64,000 bases of DNA from Curtobacterium flaccumfaciens (GTDB lineage Bacteria; Actinomycetota; Actinomycetes; Actinomycetales; Microbacteriaceae), in assembly GCF_013359815.1 (NCBI RefSeq), contig NZ_JABMCF010000041.1, positions 62,001 through 126,000 on the forward strand, read 5' to 3'. A model generated the notes under the pieces. That model had not been told where the DNA came from. It searched no databases and was given only the letters and a program-made list of their open reading frames with translations. Position numbers and translations under genes: made by a program. Shown piece after piece: positions 17,131 to 26,084 of this stretch (position 1 is its first letter; each line of letters opens with the position of its first letter).

Positions 17131-19113
17131 TCAGCCCTTGCTGTCGAACGTTCCCAGCTTCACATCGGCCTGGCGGGTCTGGCCGTCGCGGACGTAGCTG
17201 ATCGTCGTCGAGGCGCCGCCCGCGAAGAAGCGCACCTGCGCGGTCAGGTCGGTGGCGTCGGAGACCGACGCCGAACCGATCTTCGTGACGACGTCGCCCT
17301 TCTGCAGACCGGCCTTCGCCGCGGCACCGCCGTTGGACACCGACTTGATGAGGGCGCCGACCTGGGTGGCGCTGGCGTCCTCGGTGGCGTCGCCGACCGT
17401 TGCGCCGAGGAGACCGTGGGTCGCCGACCCGTTGTCCTTGATCTCGTTCGCGACCCGCTTGACCAGGTTGGCCGGGATCGAGAAGCCGACGCCGATGCTG
17501 CCGGCGGCCGACTCCGACGACGACGAGCTGCCAGCCGAGGCGATGGCCACGTTGATGCCGATCAGCCGGCCCTTCGAGTCGAGCAGCGCACCGCCGGAGT
17601 TGCCCGGGTTGATCGATGCGTCGGTCTGGATGACCGGGAGCGAGACGGTGGTGTTCGCGGACGAGCTGCTGCCGTTGTCCCCGTTGCCCCAGAAGTCGAA
17701 GGGACCCGAGCCGCCGTTGCCGCCCTCGTTCGAGTCGCCGCCCTCACTGGGGGCGCTCGAGGTGACCTGGATGCTGCGGTTCAGCGTCGAGACGATGCCG
17801 TCGGTGACGGTGTTCGACAGGCCCAGGGGCGCGCCGATCGCGACCGCGGTGTCGCCCACGTTGAGCTTGGACGAGTCCGCGAACTCCATCGGCTTGAGGT
17901 CGGTCGCGTCGATCTTGATGACCGCGAGGTCGACCGTCGGGTCGGTACCGATCAGCTTGCCCGCGTAGATCTTGCCGTTCGAGGTCGTGACGGTGATCCG
18001 GCCGTTCGAGCTGTCGCCGTCGAGGGTGACCACGTGGGTGTTCGTGACGATGTAGCCGTCCTTGCTCATCACCACGCCGGAACCGGTGCCGGCCTCGTTG
18101 CTCGCGGACACGTTGATGGTGACGACGGACGGGGTCGCCTGTGCCGCGACGGCCGTGACCACGGTGGCGGAGTCGTAGTCGTTGACGGTCAGGTTGCCGC
18201 CCTGCGACGAACCGGAGGACACCACGCTGCCACCGTCGTTGCCCGAGGAGACGGCCCAACCGGCACCGCCGCCGACCAGACCACCGGCGATGACCGCGGC
18301 GATGACCGGCAGGAGCAGCTTGCTGCGGCCCGAGCGGTCCTTGGTCGTCGTGGTCGCCGCGGCGCCCGAGGCGTCGTCGCTGAAGTAGTGGCCGTTGCGC
18401 TGGTTCGCGCCGTCGACGTCACCGAAGGCGCTCGTGGCCGACTGCGGAGCCTGCGCGGACGCGTTCGCGTACTCGGAGGACGAGCTCGGAGCGGCCGAGG
18501 ACGTCGGCTGGGCGTACTCGCCGTAGCGGGGGCGTTCGCCGCCCGGCTGGCCGTACTGGGACTGCTGGCCGTACGGGTTCTGGGGCTGCTGGCCGTACTG
18601 GCTCTGCTGCCCGTACTGGCTCTGCTGCCCGGAGGGGTTCTGGGGCTGCTGGCCGTACTGGCTCTGCTGGCCGTACGGGTTCTGGGCCTGCGGCGTCTGC
18701 TGCCCGTACTGCGGCTGCTGGCCGTACGGGTTCTGGCTCTGCTGGGGCTGCTGGCCGTACGGGTTCTGGCTCTGCGGCGACTGCTGGCCGTACGGCGACG
18801 TCTGCTGGCCGTAGCCGCCCTGCTGCGCACCCGAGGAGTCGCCGGAGACGGCGGGGTACGGCGCGGTGTAGCGGTCGGTCGGGTGGTCCGTCGACGACGG
18901 GATCACGTCCGTGTGGTCCGGGGTCGTCTCGTCGTTCTGGTTCTGGTTCTGGTTCTGGTTCGGGCGAGGGGTCTCGTCCGGCTGGTCGGAGTCGTTCGGC
19001 ATCGACGTGTTCCCTCTCGTGGCCGCTGCTGCGGCGTCCTCACTGGCGGCAGGCGGAGCCGCATCGTCCGGACGGCGGTCGTCGCCCTGCCCGCTGGGCG
19101 TGGTGTCGGTCAT
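17131..19113 (-). CDS. HtrA/DegP-like S1C serine protease with PDZ domain and Gln/Tyr-rich tail
   Basis: A 660-residue membrane-anchored protease for envelope protein quality control. Order: acidic Asn/Gln-rich head (1-90), YGQQ-type repeats (about 100-190), one membrane helix (266-288), a chymotrypsin-fold protease with His360 (VTNTHVV), Asp395 (DPTVDLAVIK) and Ser506 (INPGNSGGALL), and a C-terminal PDZ domain (about 565-655). The protease part faces outside, the long tail stays in the cytosol. The ATG at 19113 follows AAAGGAG; a family B hairpin ends the transcript. Confidence 0.92.
   Translation of the reverse strand: MTDTTPSGQGDDRRPDDAAPPAASEDAAAAATRGNTSMPNDSDQPDETPRPNQNQNQNQNDETTPDHTDVIPSSTDHPTDRYTAPYPAVSGDSSGAQQGGYGQQTSPYGQQSPQSQNPYGQQPQQSQNPYGQQPQYGQQTPQAQNPYGQQSQYGQQPQNPSGQQSQYGQQSQYGQQPQNPYGQQSQYGQPGGERPRYGEYAQPTSSAAPSSSSEYANASAQAPQSATSAFGDVDGANQRNGHYFSDDASGAAATTTTKDRSGRSKLLLPVIAAVIAGGLVGGGAGWAVSSGNDGGSVVSSGSSQGGNLTVNDYDSATVVTAVAAQATPSVVTINVSASNEAGTGSGVVMSKDGYIVTNTHVVTLDGDSSNGRITVTTSNGKIYAGKLIGTDPTVDLAVIKIDATDLKPMEFADSSKLNVGDTAVAIGAPLGLSNTVTDGIVSTLNRSIQVTSSAPSEGGDSNEGGNGGSGPFDFWGNGDNGSSSSANTTVSLPVIQTDASINPGNSGGALLDSKGRLIGINVAIASAGSSSSSESAAGSIGVGFSIPANLVKRVANEIKDNGSATHGLLGATVGDATEDASATQVGALIKSVSNGGAAAKAGLQKGDVVTKIGSASVSDATDLTAQVRFFAGGASTTISYVRDGQTRQADVKLGTFDSKG
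18545..18830. repeat. Coding repeats for the YGQQ-rich tail
   Basis: Imperfect repeats of CTGCTGGCCGTACGGGTTCT and related units, in codon phase, encoding PYGQQ, SQYGQQPQNP and similar peptides in the HtrA-like protein. Confidence 0.75.
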
Positions 19114-19304
19114 GCTGGACGTGCTCCTTTCAAGCTCGTGCAGTCTGTCGCAAGCACCTGAGCGGTCCTTCTGGCGAGGCTGCGAGCCACCCCTGGCGAT
19201 CTTATGCGTGCGCTGTACACGGTGGCCCGGTCCGCCGCGGGACGGACAGCTAGGTTGGGGTCCGTTCAGCGCGACACGTCGTCGCCCGCACGGGAGGGAA
19301 CCAC

Positions 19305-20513
19305 ATGCGCCAGGCAGGACCGTGGCTGCGAGCCGCGGACGGAGCGATGCTGCTCGGACCGGACGGGGTCCCCGCACCGACGGTGTTCGCCGAGATGAGC
19401 GCCCTCGCCGCCAGCACCGGCGCGGTCAACCTGGGGCAGGGGTTCCCCGACGAGGACGGACCGGCCGAGGTGCTCGAGGCCGCGGTGCAGGCGATCCGCG
19501 ACGGCGTGAACCAGTACCCGCCGGGCCGGGGCACCCCCGATCTGCGGGCGGCGATCGCCGAGCACCAGCAGCGGTGGTACGGGCTCGAGGTGGACCCCGA
19601 CCGCGAGGTCCTCGTCACCGCCGGCGCCACCGAGGCGCTGGCCGCGACGATCCTCGCGCTGGTCGAACCCGGTGACGAGGTGATCACCTTCGAGCCGTTC
19701 TACGACGCCTACGGCGCCCTCATCCGGCTGGCCGGCGGGGTGCACGTCACAGTCCCGCTGACCGCGCCCGACTTCCTGCCCGACGAGCGCACGCTCCGCG
19801 CGGCCTTCACCGACCGCACCCGCGCCGTGCTCGTGAACACCCCGCACAACCCGACCGGCCGGGTCCTGCCCACCGAGGTGCTGCAGACGATCGTCGACCT
19901 GGCCACCGAGCGCGACGCGGTGATCATCACGGACGAGGTCTACGAACACCTGACGTTCGACGTCCCGCACACGCCCATCGCGACCCTGCCCGGCGCCGCC
20001 GAGCGGACGGTGTCGAGGTCGAGCGCGGGCAAGACCTTCAACACGACCGGGTGGAAGGTCGGCTGGCTCACCGCTCCCCCGGCACTCGTCGACGCGATCA
20101 CGACGGTGAAGCAGTACCTGACCTTCGTGAACGGCGCGCCCTTCCAACCGGCCGTCGCCGTGGGACTCCGCCTGCCCGACGCGGTCTTCACCGGCATCGC
20201 CGCCGACCTGCGCGCGAAGCACGAACTACTCGCCGACGGACTGACGGCGGCGGGGTTCGACGTGATGCGACCCGACGGCGGCTACTTCGTGCTCGCCGAC
20301 GCCGCGCCGCTCGGGTACGACGACGCCCGTGCGTTCTGCCTCGAACTGCCCGCGTTGGCCGGTGTCGCGGGCGTGCCGGTCTCGGCGTTCGTCCGCCCGG
20401 ACCGGGTCGCCGGCTACCGGTCCCTGGTGCGGTTCGCGTTCTGCAAGCGCCGGAGCGTCCTGGAGGACGCCGCCGCACGCCTGGCGACCCTCGGAGGGCG
20501 CCCCCGCGCCTGA
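19305..20513 (+). CDS. Class I/II PLP aminotransferase (DapC/kynurenine aminotransferase-like)
   Basis: A 402-residue fold-type I aminotransferase. The PLP lysine is Lys243 in SSAGKTFNTTGWK; NTPHNPTGRV (178-187), DEVYEHL and the N-terminal VNLGQGFPDEDGP are typical of the kynurenine-oxoglutarate and N-succinyl-diaminopimelate aminotransferase group. It could supply a transamination in lysine synthesis or methionine salvage; a clearer DapC is at 58109. The ATG follows GGGAGGG. It converges on a nitrilase-family amidase, often found next to this type of aminotransferase (from memory). Confidence 0.88.
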   Translation: MRQAGPWLRAADGAMLLGPDGVPAPTVFAEMSALAASTGAVNLGQGFPDEDGPAEVLEAAVQAIRDGVNQYPPGRGTPDLRAAIAEHQQRWYGLEVDPDREVLVTAGATEALAATILALVEPGDEVITFEPFYDAYGALIRLAGGVHVTVPLTAPDFLPDERTLRAAFTDRTRAVLVNTPHNPTGRVLPTEVLQTIVDLATERDAVIITDEVYEHLTFDVPHTPIATLPGAAERTVSRSSAGKTFNTTGWKVGWLTAPPALVDAITTVKQYLTFVNGAPFQPAVAVGLRLPDAVFTGIAADLRAKHELLADGLTAAGFDVMRPDGGYFVLADAAPLGYDDARAFCLELPALAGVAGVPVSAFVRPDRVAGYRSLVRFAFCKRRSVLEDAAARLATLGGRPRA

Positions 20514-20545
20514 GACGCGACCGCATCGGGGACGCGACCGACGCG

Positions 20546-21385
20546 TCAGGGCTGCCCCGGGCCTCCAGGCAGGGTGCGCAGTGCGACGTCGTAGCGCCGC
20601 AGCGACAGCGACGGGTTCACCCGCCGGACGGCATCGGTGACGGTGGTGTCGATCGTGGCGGTGAGCGTGGTCGGCGAGGCGCCGGCCGAGGCGATCGCGA
20701 CGCCCGACGGGTCGAGGACGACCGAGCCGCCGATCCCGATCGGCGGCGTCTGCCCGACCCCGACGACCCAGACGGTGTTCTCGATCGCGCGGGCGGTGAG
20801 GAGCGTGTGCCAGTGGTGCTCCTTGCCGGGGCCGCGCACCCACTCCGCCGGGAGGACGACGACGTCGGCCGCTCCGGTCTCGGGAGCCGCGAGCCGTCGC
20901 GTGACCTCGGGGAAGCGCAGGTCGTAACAGGTCTCGAGCCCGACACGGACCCCGCCGAGGTCGAAGACCGGCAGCTGCTCCGGGTCGCCGGACTCGATGC
21001 GGTCCGACTCCCGCGAGCCGAAGGCGTCGTAGAGGTGGACCTTCCGGTACGTCGCCGCCAGGTCGCCCGACGGGAGCACCGCGACCAGGGTGTTCCGGAA
21101 GCGCTCCGGCGTGTCTGCCGACTCGGCGACCCCGACGATCAGGGCGATGCCCGTTTCGCGGGCGATGTCACGGAGGCCGGAGACGAACGGACCGTCCAGG
21201 GGCTGCGCGGCCGCCACGAACCGATCGTCGATGTCGGCGGTGAAGTACGAGGTGTACTCCGGCGTGACGAGGAGGTCTGCGCCACGGGCCGCCGCGTCGA
21301 CGGCGGCGGTCCGCACGGTGGCGAGGTTGGCGACGGGGTCGTCCACGGGGGCGAACTGCGCCGCCGCGATCATGAGGGTGGCCAT
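20546..21385 (-). CDS. Carbon-nitrogen hydrolase (nitrilase superfamily amidase)
   Basis: A 279-residue amidase with the full catalytic set Glu43 (TPEYTS), Lys115 (TYRKVHLYD) and Cys153 (LETCYDLRFPE). The pattern resembles omega-amidases of the Nit2 group, which remove amides of 2-oxoacids produced by glutamine transaminases; the neighbouring convergent aminotransferase fits that pairing (inference). The ATG at 21385 lies 6 nt after TACGCT; the longer frame upstream is Arg/Pro-rich and not part of the fold. Confidence 0.88.
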   Translation of the reverse strand: MATLMIAAAQFAPVDDPVANLATVRTAAVDAAARGADLLVTPEYTSYFTADIDDRFVAAAQPLDGPFVSGLRDIARETGIALIVGVAESADTPERFRNTLVAVLPSGDLAATYRKVHLYDAFGSRESDRIESGDPEQLPVFDLGGVRVGLETCYDLRFPEVTRRLAAPETGAADVVVLPAEWVRGPGKEHHWHTLLTARAIENTVWVVGVGQTPPIGIGGSVVLDPSGVAIASAGASPTTLTATIDTTVTDAVRRVNPSLSLRRYDVALRTLPGGPGQP

Positions 21386-21391
21386 GGGGCG

Positions 21392-21397
21392 AGCGTA
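21392..21397 (-). promoter_or_regulatory. Leaderless -10 hexamer of the nitrilase gene
   Basis: TACGCT on the minus strand, 6 nt before the ATG at 21385. Confidence 0.55.
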
Positions 21398-21493
21398 CTC
21401 GGGGGTCTGCGGCGGGCGGGCCTGCGGCGGGGCGTCCTGCGCCGGGCGTCTCGCGTCTCGCGTCTCGGCGGGGCGTCTCGGCGGGGACACGAA

Positions 21494-21525
21494 GAAGGCC
21501 CCGGTCCTGTTGGACCGGGGCCTTC
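21494..21525 (-). terminator. Terminator of tRNA-fMet
   Basis: Perfect 14-bp stem (21494-21507 and 21512-21525) with a 4-nt loop, just downstream of the tRNA 3' end in its direction of transcription. Confidence 0.8.
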
Positions 21526-21535
21526 ATGTGATGCT

Positions 21536-21612
21536 TGGTTGCGGGGGCAGGATTTGAACCTACGACCTCTGGGTTATGAGCCCAGCGAGCTACCGAACTG
21601 CTCCACCCCGCG
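21536..21612 (-). tRNA. Initiator tRNA-Met (anticodon CAU)
   Basis: A 77-nt tRNA with the CCA end encoded. Initiator marks are present: unpaired C1-A72 at the top of the acceptor stem (CGCGGGG against CCCCGCA) and three G-C pairs in the anticodon stem CTGGG/CCCAG around loop CTCATAA. The T arm carries GGTTCAAATCC. Confidence 0.97.
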
Positions 21613-21675
21613 GCACGTTTAGAAGCCTACACGGGGCCGTGGCGGGACACAAATCGAGTGCCCCGCCACGGTGTG

Positions 21676-24600
21676 TCAGTTGCCGTTCTCGGCTGCCGTG
21701 GCGGCCTCGATCGCGTCCTGGAGGCGCTGGTCGGCTTCCGCCGCGGCGACCAGGTCGTTGTCGGCGTAGGCCTCCTGGCGGTCCTGCAGGGCTGCCTTGG
21801 CGTCGGCCAGGGCTTCCTGCAGGGCGTCGTTGTCGGTCGAGCCGGAACCCGTCGAGCCGGTCGAGCCGGAGCCCGAGGAACCCGTGTCGGAACCGGACCC
21901 CGTGTCGGAGCCGGATCCGCTGTCGGAGCCGGAACCGGAACCGCTGTCGCTGCCGCTCGCGCCGGAGTCGCCCGCCGCGGCACCGGAGTCGCCGCCGAAC
22001 AGCGAGTTCAGCGCCTCGTCGAGGGTGTCCTCGAACGCGATCTTGTCGCCGAAGGCCACGAGGACCTTCTGCAGCAGCGGGTACGAACCACTCGAGGTCG
22101 ACTGGACGTAGACGGGCTGTACGTAGAGGAACCCACCGCCGACCGGCAGAGTGAGCAGGTTGCCCTGCTTCACGGTCGAGTTGCCCCGCTTCAGGATGTT
22201 CAGCTCCTGCGACACGGTCGAGTCACCGTTGAAGAGGCTCTGCACCTGTCCGGGGCCCGGGATGTTGTCGGTCTTCGGCATCGTCAACAGCGTGAGTTTG
22301 CCGTAACCCGACGCCTTCTCGCCCTTGCCGGCACCACCCGCGTCGGAGTTCACCGCCAGGTAGCCGGTCAGCACGTTGCGGTTGTTCGCCCCGGCCGACT
22401 GCTGCGGGATGTAGGTCGTGTACAGCGAGTACGCCGTCCCCTGCCCCGGCACCTTCATCGTCAGGTAGTACGGGTCCTGCAGGTTCGCCCTGTTGGCGGT
22501 CGTCGTCGTCTGCGCGCCGAGCGCGTTCGTCGACGTCGCCGCGGTGTCGGCATCACTGTCCGACGTCGCCGTGCTCGTCGGTTCCTGCGGGGTGTTCCAC
22601 GCGTCGTCGCCCGAGTAGAACGAGTTGGCGTTGGTCACGTGGTACGTCCCGAGGATCGAGCGCTGCACCTTGAACAGGTCCGTCGGGTACCGCACGTGGT
22701 CGAGGAGCTCGGCGCTCATGCTCGACACCGGCTTCATCGACGTCGGGAAGATCTTCTGCCACGTCTTCAGGACCGGGTCCTTCGTGTCCCACGTGTACAG
22801 CGTCACCTTGCCCGTGTAGGCGTCGACGGTGGCCTTCACCGAGTTCCGGATGTAGTTCACCTGGTCGGTGCGGTACGTCGAGGACTCGGCGCCGGCGATG
22901 CTGTCCGACAGGCTCTGGCTCTGCGAGTACGGGTACGCGTCGCTCGTGGTGTAGCCGTCCACCACCCACTGGATGCGGTGGTCGACGATCGCCGGGTAGG
23001 CGTCGCTGTCGACGGTCAGGTACGGCGCCGCCTTCTGCACGCGGGTGATCGGGTCGCGGTCGTAGAGGATCTGCGAGTCCTTGTTCACCGCGTTCGAGAG
23101 CAGGATCTGCTCCGACTGGAACTTCGCGGCGTAGACGAGCCGGTTGAAGAAGTTGCCGAGGCTCGGACCGCCGTCGCCGGCGTAGGTGGTGGTCGCGTTG
23201 CCGCCGTTGTCGTCGTCCGAACCGGACGGGTAGTCGAGCTCCACGTCCTTCGTGCCCTTCGGCGCACCCACGATCGAGTAGGGCGGCGAGGTCTCACCGA
23301 AGTACACGCGCTGCTGGAAGTCGCCCAGTGCACCGTTCGACGGGATGCCGGACTCCAGGAACACCGGCTTGCCGTCGCTCGCGCGCTGGTTGCCGTAGGC
23401 CGCGGTGACGCCGTAGCCGTGGGTGTAGACGAACGCCCGGTTGTACTGCGTGTTCGCGGCCGAGCTGAGCCCGGCGAGGTCGATGTCGCGGACCGCGATG
23501 ACGGTGTCCTCGGTCTCGCCCTTGACGTCGTAGCGGTCGACGTCCAGCTCCTTCGGGAACTGGTAGTACTGCCGGTACTGCTGCAGCTGGCTGAACGTGT
23601 CGGAGACGATCTTCGGGTCGATGAGGCGGATGTTCGCCGTCGTCTGCGCGTCCTTCGCGAGCGCACCCGAGCTCGTCTCGGTCGTGGCGTCGTAGTTCTG
23701 TTCCTCGACGCCGGCGACACCGTAGGCGTCTCGCGTGGCCTTGATGTTCCGCTCGATGTAGGCGGACTCGAAGGTGCGCTCCGAGGGCTTCACCTGCAGA
23801 CGCTGGACGACCCACGGGTAGATGCCGCCGACGACGATCGCGGCGACGAGCAGCAGGCCCGTGCCGACGATCGAGATGCGCCAGCGACCGATGACCGCCG
23901 TGACGATGAAGAGCAGCGCGACGATCGCCGCGATGCCCGCCATGATCTCCCGGCCGGGGATGACCGCGTTGACGTCGGTGTACTGGGCACCGGTGATGAG
24001 GGAGTTCGACTTCGTCAGGGCCGCGTACTGGTCGAGCCAGAGGCTGACGGCCTGCAGCGCGATGTAGAGCGCCGCCGTGACCGCGAGCTGGATGCGTGCG
24101 GCACGGGAGATCCGGACCTCACGACCACCGAAGCGGAGCGCACCGTAGAGGTAGCTCGCAGCGAGCGCGGCGAGGCCGGCGATGAGGACGACGGCCGACG
24201 AGTAGGCCACGATCGAGCGCCAGAACGGCAGCTCGAACACGTAGAACCCGATGTCCAGTCCGAACTGCGGGTCGGTCTTGCCGAACGGCGTGCGGTTGAA
24301 GTACTCGAGGACCATGCTCCAGCGGCCCGCGGTCGAGAGCCCGGCGAAGATGCCGAGGACCACGGGGATGCCGATCATCACGGCGCGCCGCAGCGGCTCG
24401 ATGACCTGCTGGTAGCGGTCGAGCTGCGAGTTGAGCTTCGCGTAGACCGGCCGGAACCGGAACGCGAGCGCGATGCTCACGAAGACCGGGACCGCCATGC
24501 CGAGGAAGCCCGCCAGGAACATCAGGGTCCCGGCGATCCACCGGGTGGTGAGGACCTGCTGGAACCCGAGCTGCGCGAACCACGCGTAGTCGGTGTACAG

Positions 24601-24708
24601 GCTGGCGAAGATGAAGAAGGCGATCACCAGTGCGGCCAGCACGATGATCGTGACCACGATGGGGACCCGCGGCGAACGCCGCCCCGAGGTGGACGAGGTT
24701 GTCGTCAC
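21676..24708 (-). CDS. UPF0182 family large membrane protein
   Basis: A 1010-residue protein of the actinobacterial and cyanobacterial UPF0182 family, function unknown. The N-terminal 330 residues contain about seven membrane helices (VPIVVTIIVLAALVIAFFIF is the first), and the large remainder is predicted outside the cell. Residues about 895-940 are a Gly/Ser/Asp repeat (GSDSGSGSDTGS), followed by an Ala-rich helical tail with coiled-coil character. The GTG at 24708 follows GGAG. The PDZ-S16 protease gene lies upstream on the same strand, as in mycobacteria. Confidence 0.93.
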   Translation of the reverse strand: MTTTSSTSGRRSPRVPIVVTIIVLAALVIAFFIFASLYTDYAWFAQLGFQQVLTTRWIAGTLMFLAGFLGMAVPVFVSIALAFRFRPVYAKLNSQLDRYQQVIEPLRRAVMIGIPVVLGIFAGLSTAGRWSMVLEYFNRTPFGKTDPQFGLDIGFYVFELPFWRSIVAYSSAVVLIAGLAALAASYLYGALRFGGREVRISRAARIQLAVTAALYIALQAVSLWLDQYAALTKSNSLITGAQYTDVNAVIPGREIMAGIAAIVALLFIVTAVIGRWRISIVGTGLLLVAAIVVGGIYPWVVQRLQVKPSERTFESAYIERNIKATRDAYGVAGVEEQNYDATTETSSGALAKDAQTTANIRLIDPKIVSDTFSQLQQYRQYYQFPKELDVDRYDVKGETEDTVIAVRDIDLAGLSSAANTQYNRAFVYTHGYGVTAAYGNQRASDGKPVFLESGIPSNGALGDFQQRVYFGETSPPYSIVGAPKGTKDVELDYPSGSDDDNGGNATTTYAGDGGPSLGNFFNRLVYAAKFQSEQILLSNAVNKDSQILYDRDPITRVQKAAPYLTVDSDAYPAIVDHRIQWVVDGYTTSDAYPYSQSQSLSDSIAGAESSTYRTDQVNYIRNSVKATVDAYTGKVTLYTWDTKDPVLKTWQKIFPTSMKPVSSMSAELLDHVRYPTDLFKVQRSILGTYHVTNANSFYSGDDAWNTPQEPTSTATSDSDADTAATSTNALGAQTTTTANRANLQDPYYLTMKVPGQGTAYSLYTTYIPQQSAGANNRNVLTGYLAVNSDAGGAGKGEKASGYGKLTLLTMPKTDNIPGPGQVQSLFNGDSTVSQELNILKRGNSTVKQGNLLTLPVGGGFLYVQPVYVQSTSSGSYPLLQKVLVAFGDKIAFEDTLDEALNSLFGGDSGAAAGDSGASGSDSGSGSGSDSGSGSDTGSGSDTGSSGSGSTGSTGSGSTDNDALQEALADAKAALQDRQEAYADNDLVAAAEADQRLQDAIEAATAAENGN

Positions 24709-24822
24709 TTGATGTGCTCCAGACGTGTCGGACCGGCGGGCCCGGCTCGCGGCGGGCCGTCAGTGACACTGATCCTATGGGACGGGACCGAGCGTGAACC
24801 TGTACGGGGGCTCAGGACCGGG

Positions 24823-25932
24823 TCAGGACCCGCAGCGGGCGAGCTTCGCGGTGCTCTTGCCGTCAGCGATCGTCTGCAGGTCGGTGACGGCCTGGTCGAG
24901 CGTGGAGACGCTGTAGACGTCCAGCCCGTCCGGCACGTGCCCGACGACCTCGTCGCAGTTGTCCGCGGGGGCGAGGAACACCGTGGCGCCCGCGTCCGCG
25001 GCACCGTAGAGCTTCTGCCGGATCCCGCCGATGGGGCCGACCTCGCCGGCCGCCGTGATCGTGCCGGTGCCCGCGACGTGCTTGCCGCCGTTGAGCTTGC
25101 CCGGCGTGATCTCGTCGATGATCCCGAGCGCGAACATCATGCCGGCGGACGGACCGCCGACGTCCTGCAGGCGGATCGACACCTTGAAGGGGAACTCGTA
25201 GCGCTCGGTGACGCCGACCCCGAGCAGCGCCGTGCCCTGCTCGCTGCGCGGCGTCACCCGGACGTCCTTCGTCGCGCCGTCCCGTTCGACGGTGACGGTC
25301 GCGGGGCTCGAGGTGCCGTGCTGCGCGACGGCTTCGCGCAGGCTCACCGCGTCGGCGTTGGTCGTGAGCGACTTGCCGTCGAACGCCGTGATGACGTCGC
25401 CCTTCTCGATCGCGCCGTCGGCCGCTGAGCCCTCCTGCACGGCGCTGACCTCGAGTTCGGTGGGCAGGTCGTTCCCCTGCTGGATGAGCGCGGCGGCGAC
25501 GGCTGACTGCTGCGACGCCTGCATGTCGGCGGAGTCCCGCTCGTTCACCTGCTCGGTCGTGGTGCCGCTCGGGTAGATCGCCTCGACCGGGATCACCGCC
25601 TGCGACCTGGTGAAGATCGCGCGGATCACGCTGGTCCACGACGGGCGGTTCGTGGCGTCGCCCTGGATGCCGACGGTGAGCATGTCGAGGGCGCCGGCCG
25701 TCGGGTACGTCTCGTGGCCGGACACCTGGATGAGCTTGACGTCCTTCGCGTCCTTGCCCGTCCCCTGCTCCTGGGTGCCGATCGTGTTGTAGACCGGCCC
25801 GGGGACCTCGATGAGGTACGGACTGGGCAGCAGGCTCGCCAGCAGTCCCAGCACGACCGCGCCGACCAGGAACGCCCACCCGACCGTCCGGGCACGCGAG
25901 CGACGACGGGGCGCGGGGGCGAAGAGGGTCAC
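24823..25932 (-). CDS. PDZ and Lon-type (S16) serine protease, YlbL family
   Basis: A 369-residue membrane-anchored protease. One N-terminal helix (about 17-35) is followed by a PDZ domain (about 160-230) and an S16 domain with the Ser-Lys dyad at Ser262 (GGPSAGMMFALG) and Lys307 (GGIRQKLYGA). In Bacillus the family degrades envelope and checkpoint proteins. The GTG at 25932 was preferred over a GTG at 25956 because GGAAGGA lies 6 nt before it. Upstream of UPF0182 on the same strand. Confidence 0.91.
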   Translation of the reverse strand: MTLFAPAPRRRSRARTVGWAFLVGAVVLGLLASLLPSPYLIEVPGPVYNTIGTQEQGTGKDAKDVKLIQVSGHETYPTAGALDMLTVGIQGDATNRPSWTSVIRAIFTRSQAVIPVEAIYPSGTTTEQVNERDSADMQASQQSAVAAALIQQGNDLPTELEVSAVQEGSAADGAIEKGDVITAFDGKSLTTNADAVSLREAVAQHGTSSPATVTVERDGATKDVRVTPRSEQGTALLGVGVTERYEFPFKVSIRLQDVGGPSAGMMFALGIIDEITPGKLNGGKHVAGTGTITAAGEVGPIGGIRQKLYGAADAGATVFLAPADNCDEVVGHVPDGLDVYSVSTLDQAVTDLQTIADGKSTAKLARCGS

Positions 25933-26071
25933 GCGGGGTCCTTCCGAGGTGGGCACCCGCGCCTGGCGGCAGGGTGTTCGCCCACGTCTCGCGACAGGGC
26001 TGTTCGCCCTGGGCGCAGCGCTTCGGGCGTTCCCACGGGGGCATCCCAGGTGCGGCCCCGTGAGCAGCGAT

Positions 26072-26077
26072 TAGCGT
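26072..26077 (+). promoter_or_regulatory. Leaderless -10 hexamer of the DUF2342 gene
   Basis: TAGCGT, 7 nt before the ATG at 26085. Confidence 0.55.
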
Positions 26078-26084
26078 AGTCGGC

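Noticed and set aside
25933..25956. GTG at 25956 as start of the PDZ-S16 protease
   Set aside because: It would put GGAAGGA inside the gene; that site is ideally placed for the GTG at 25932.
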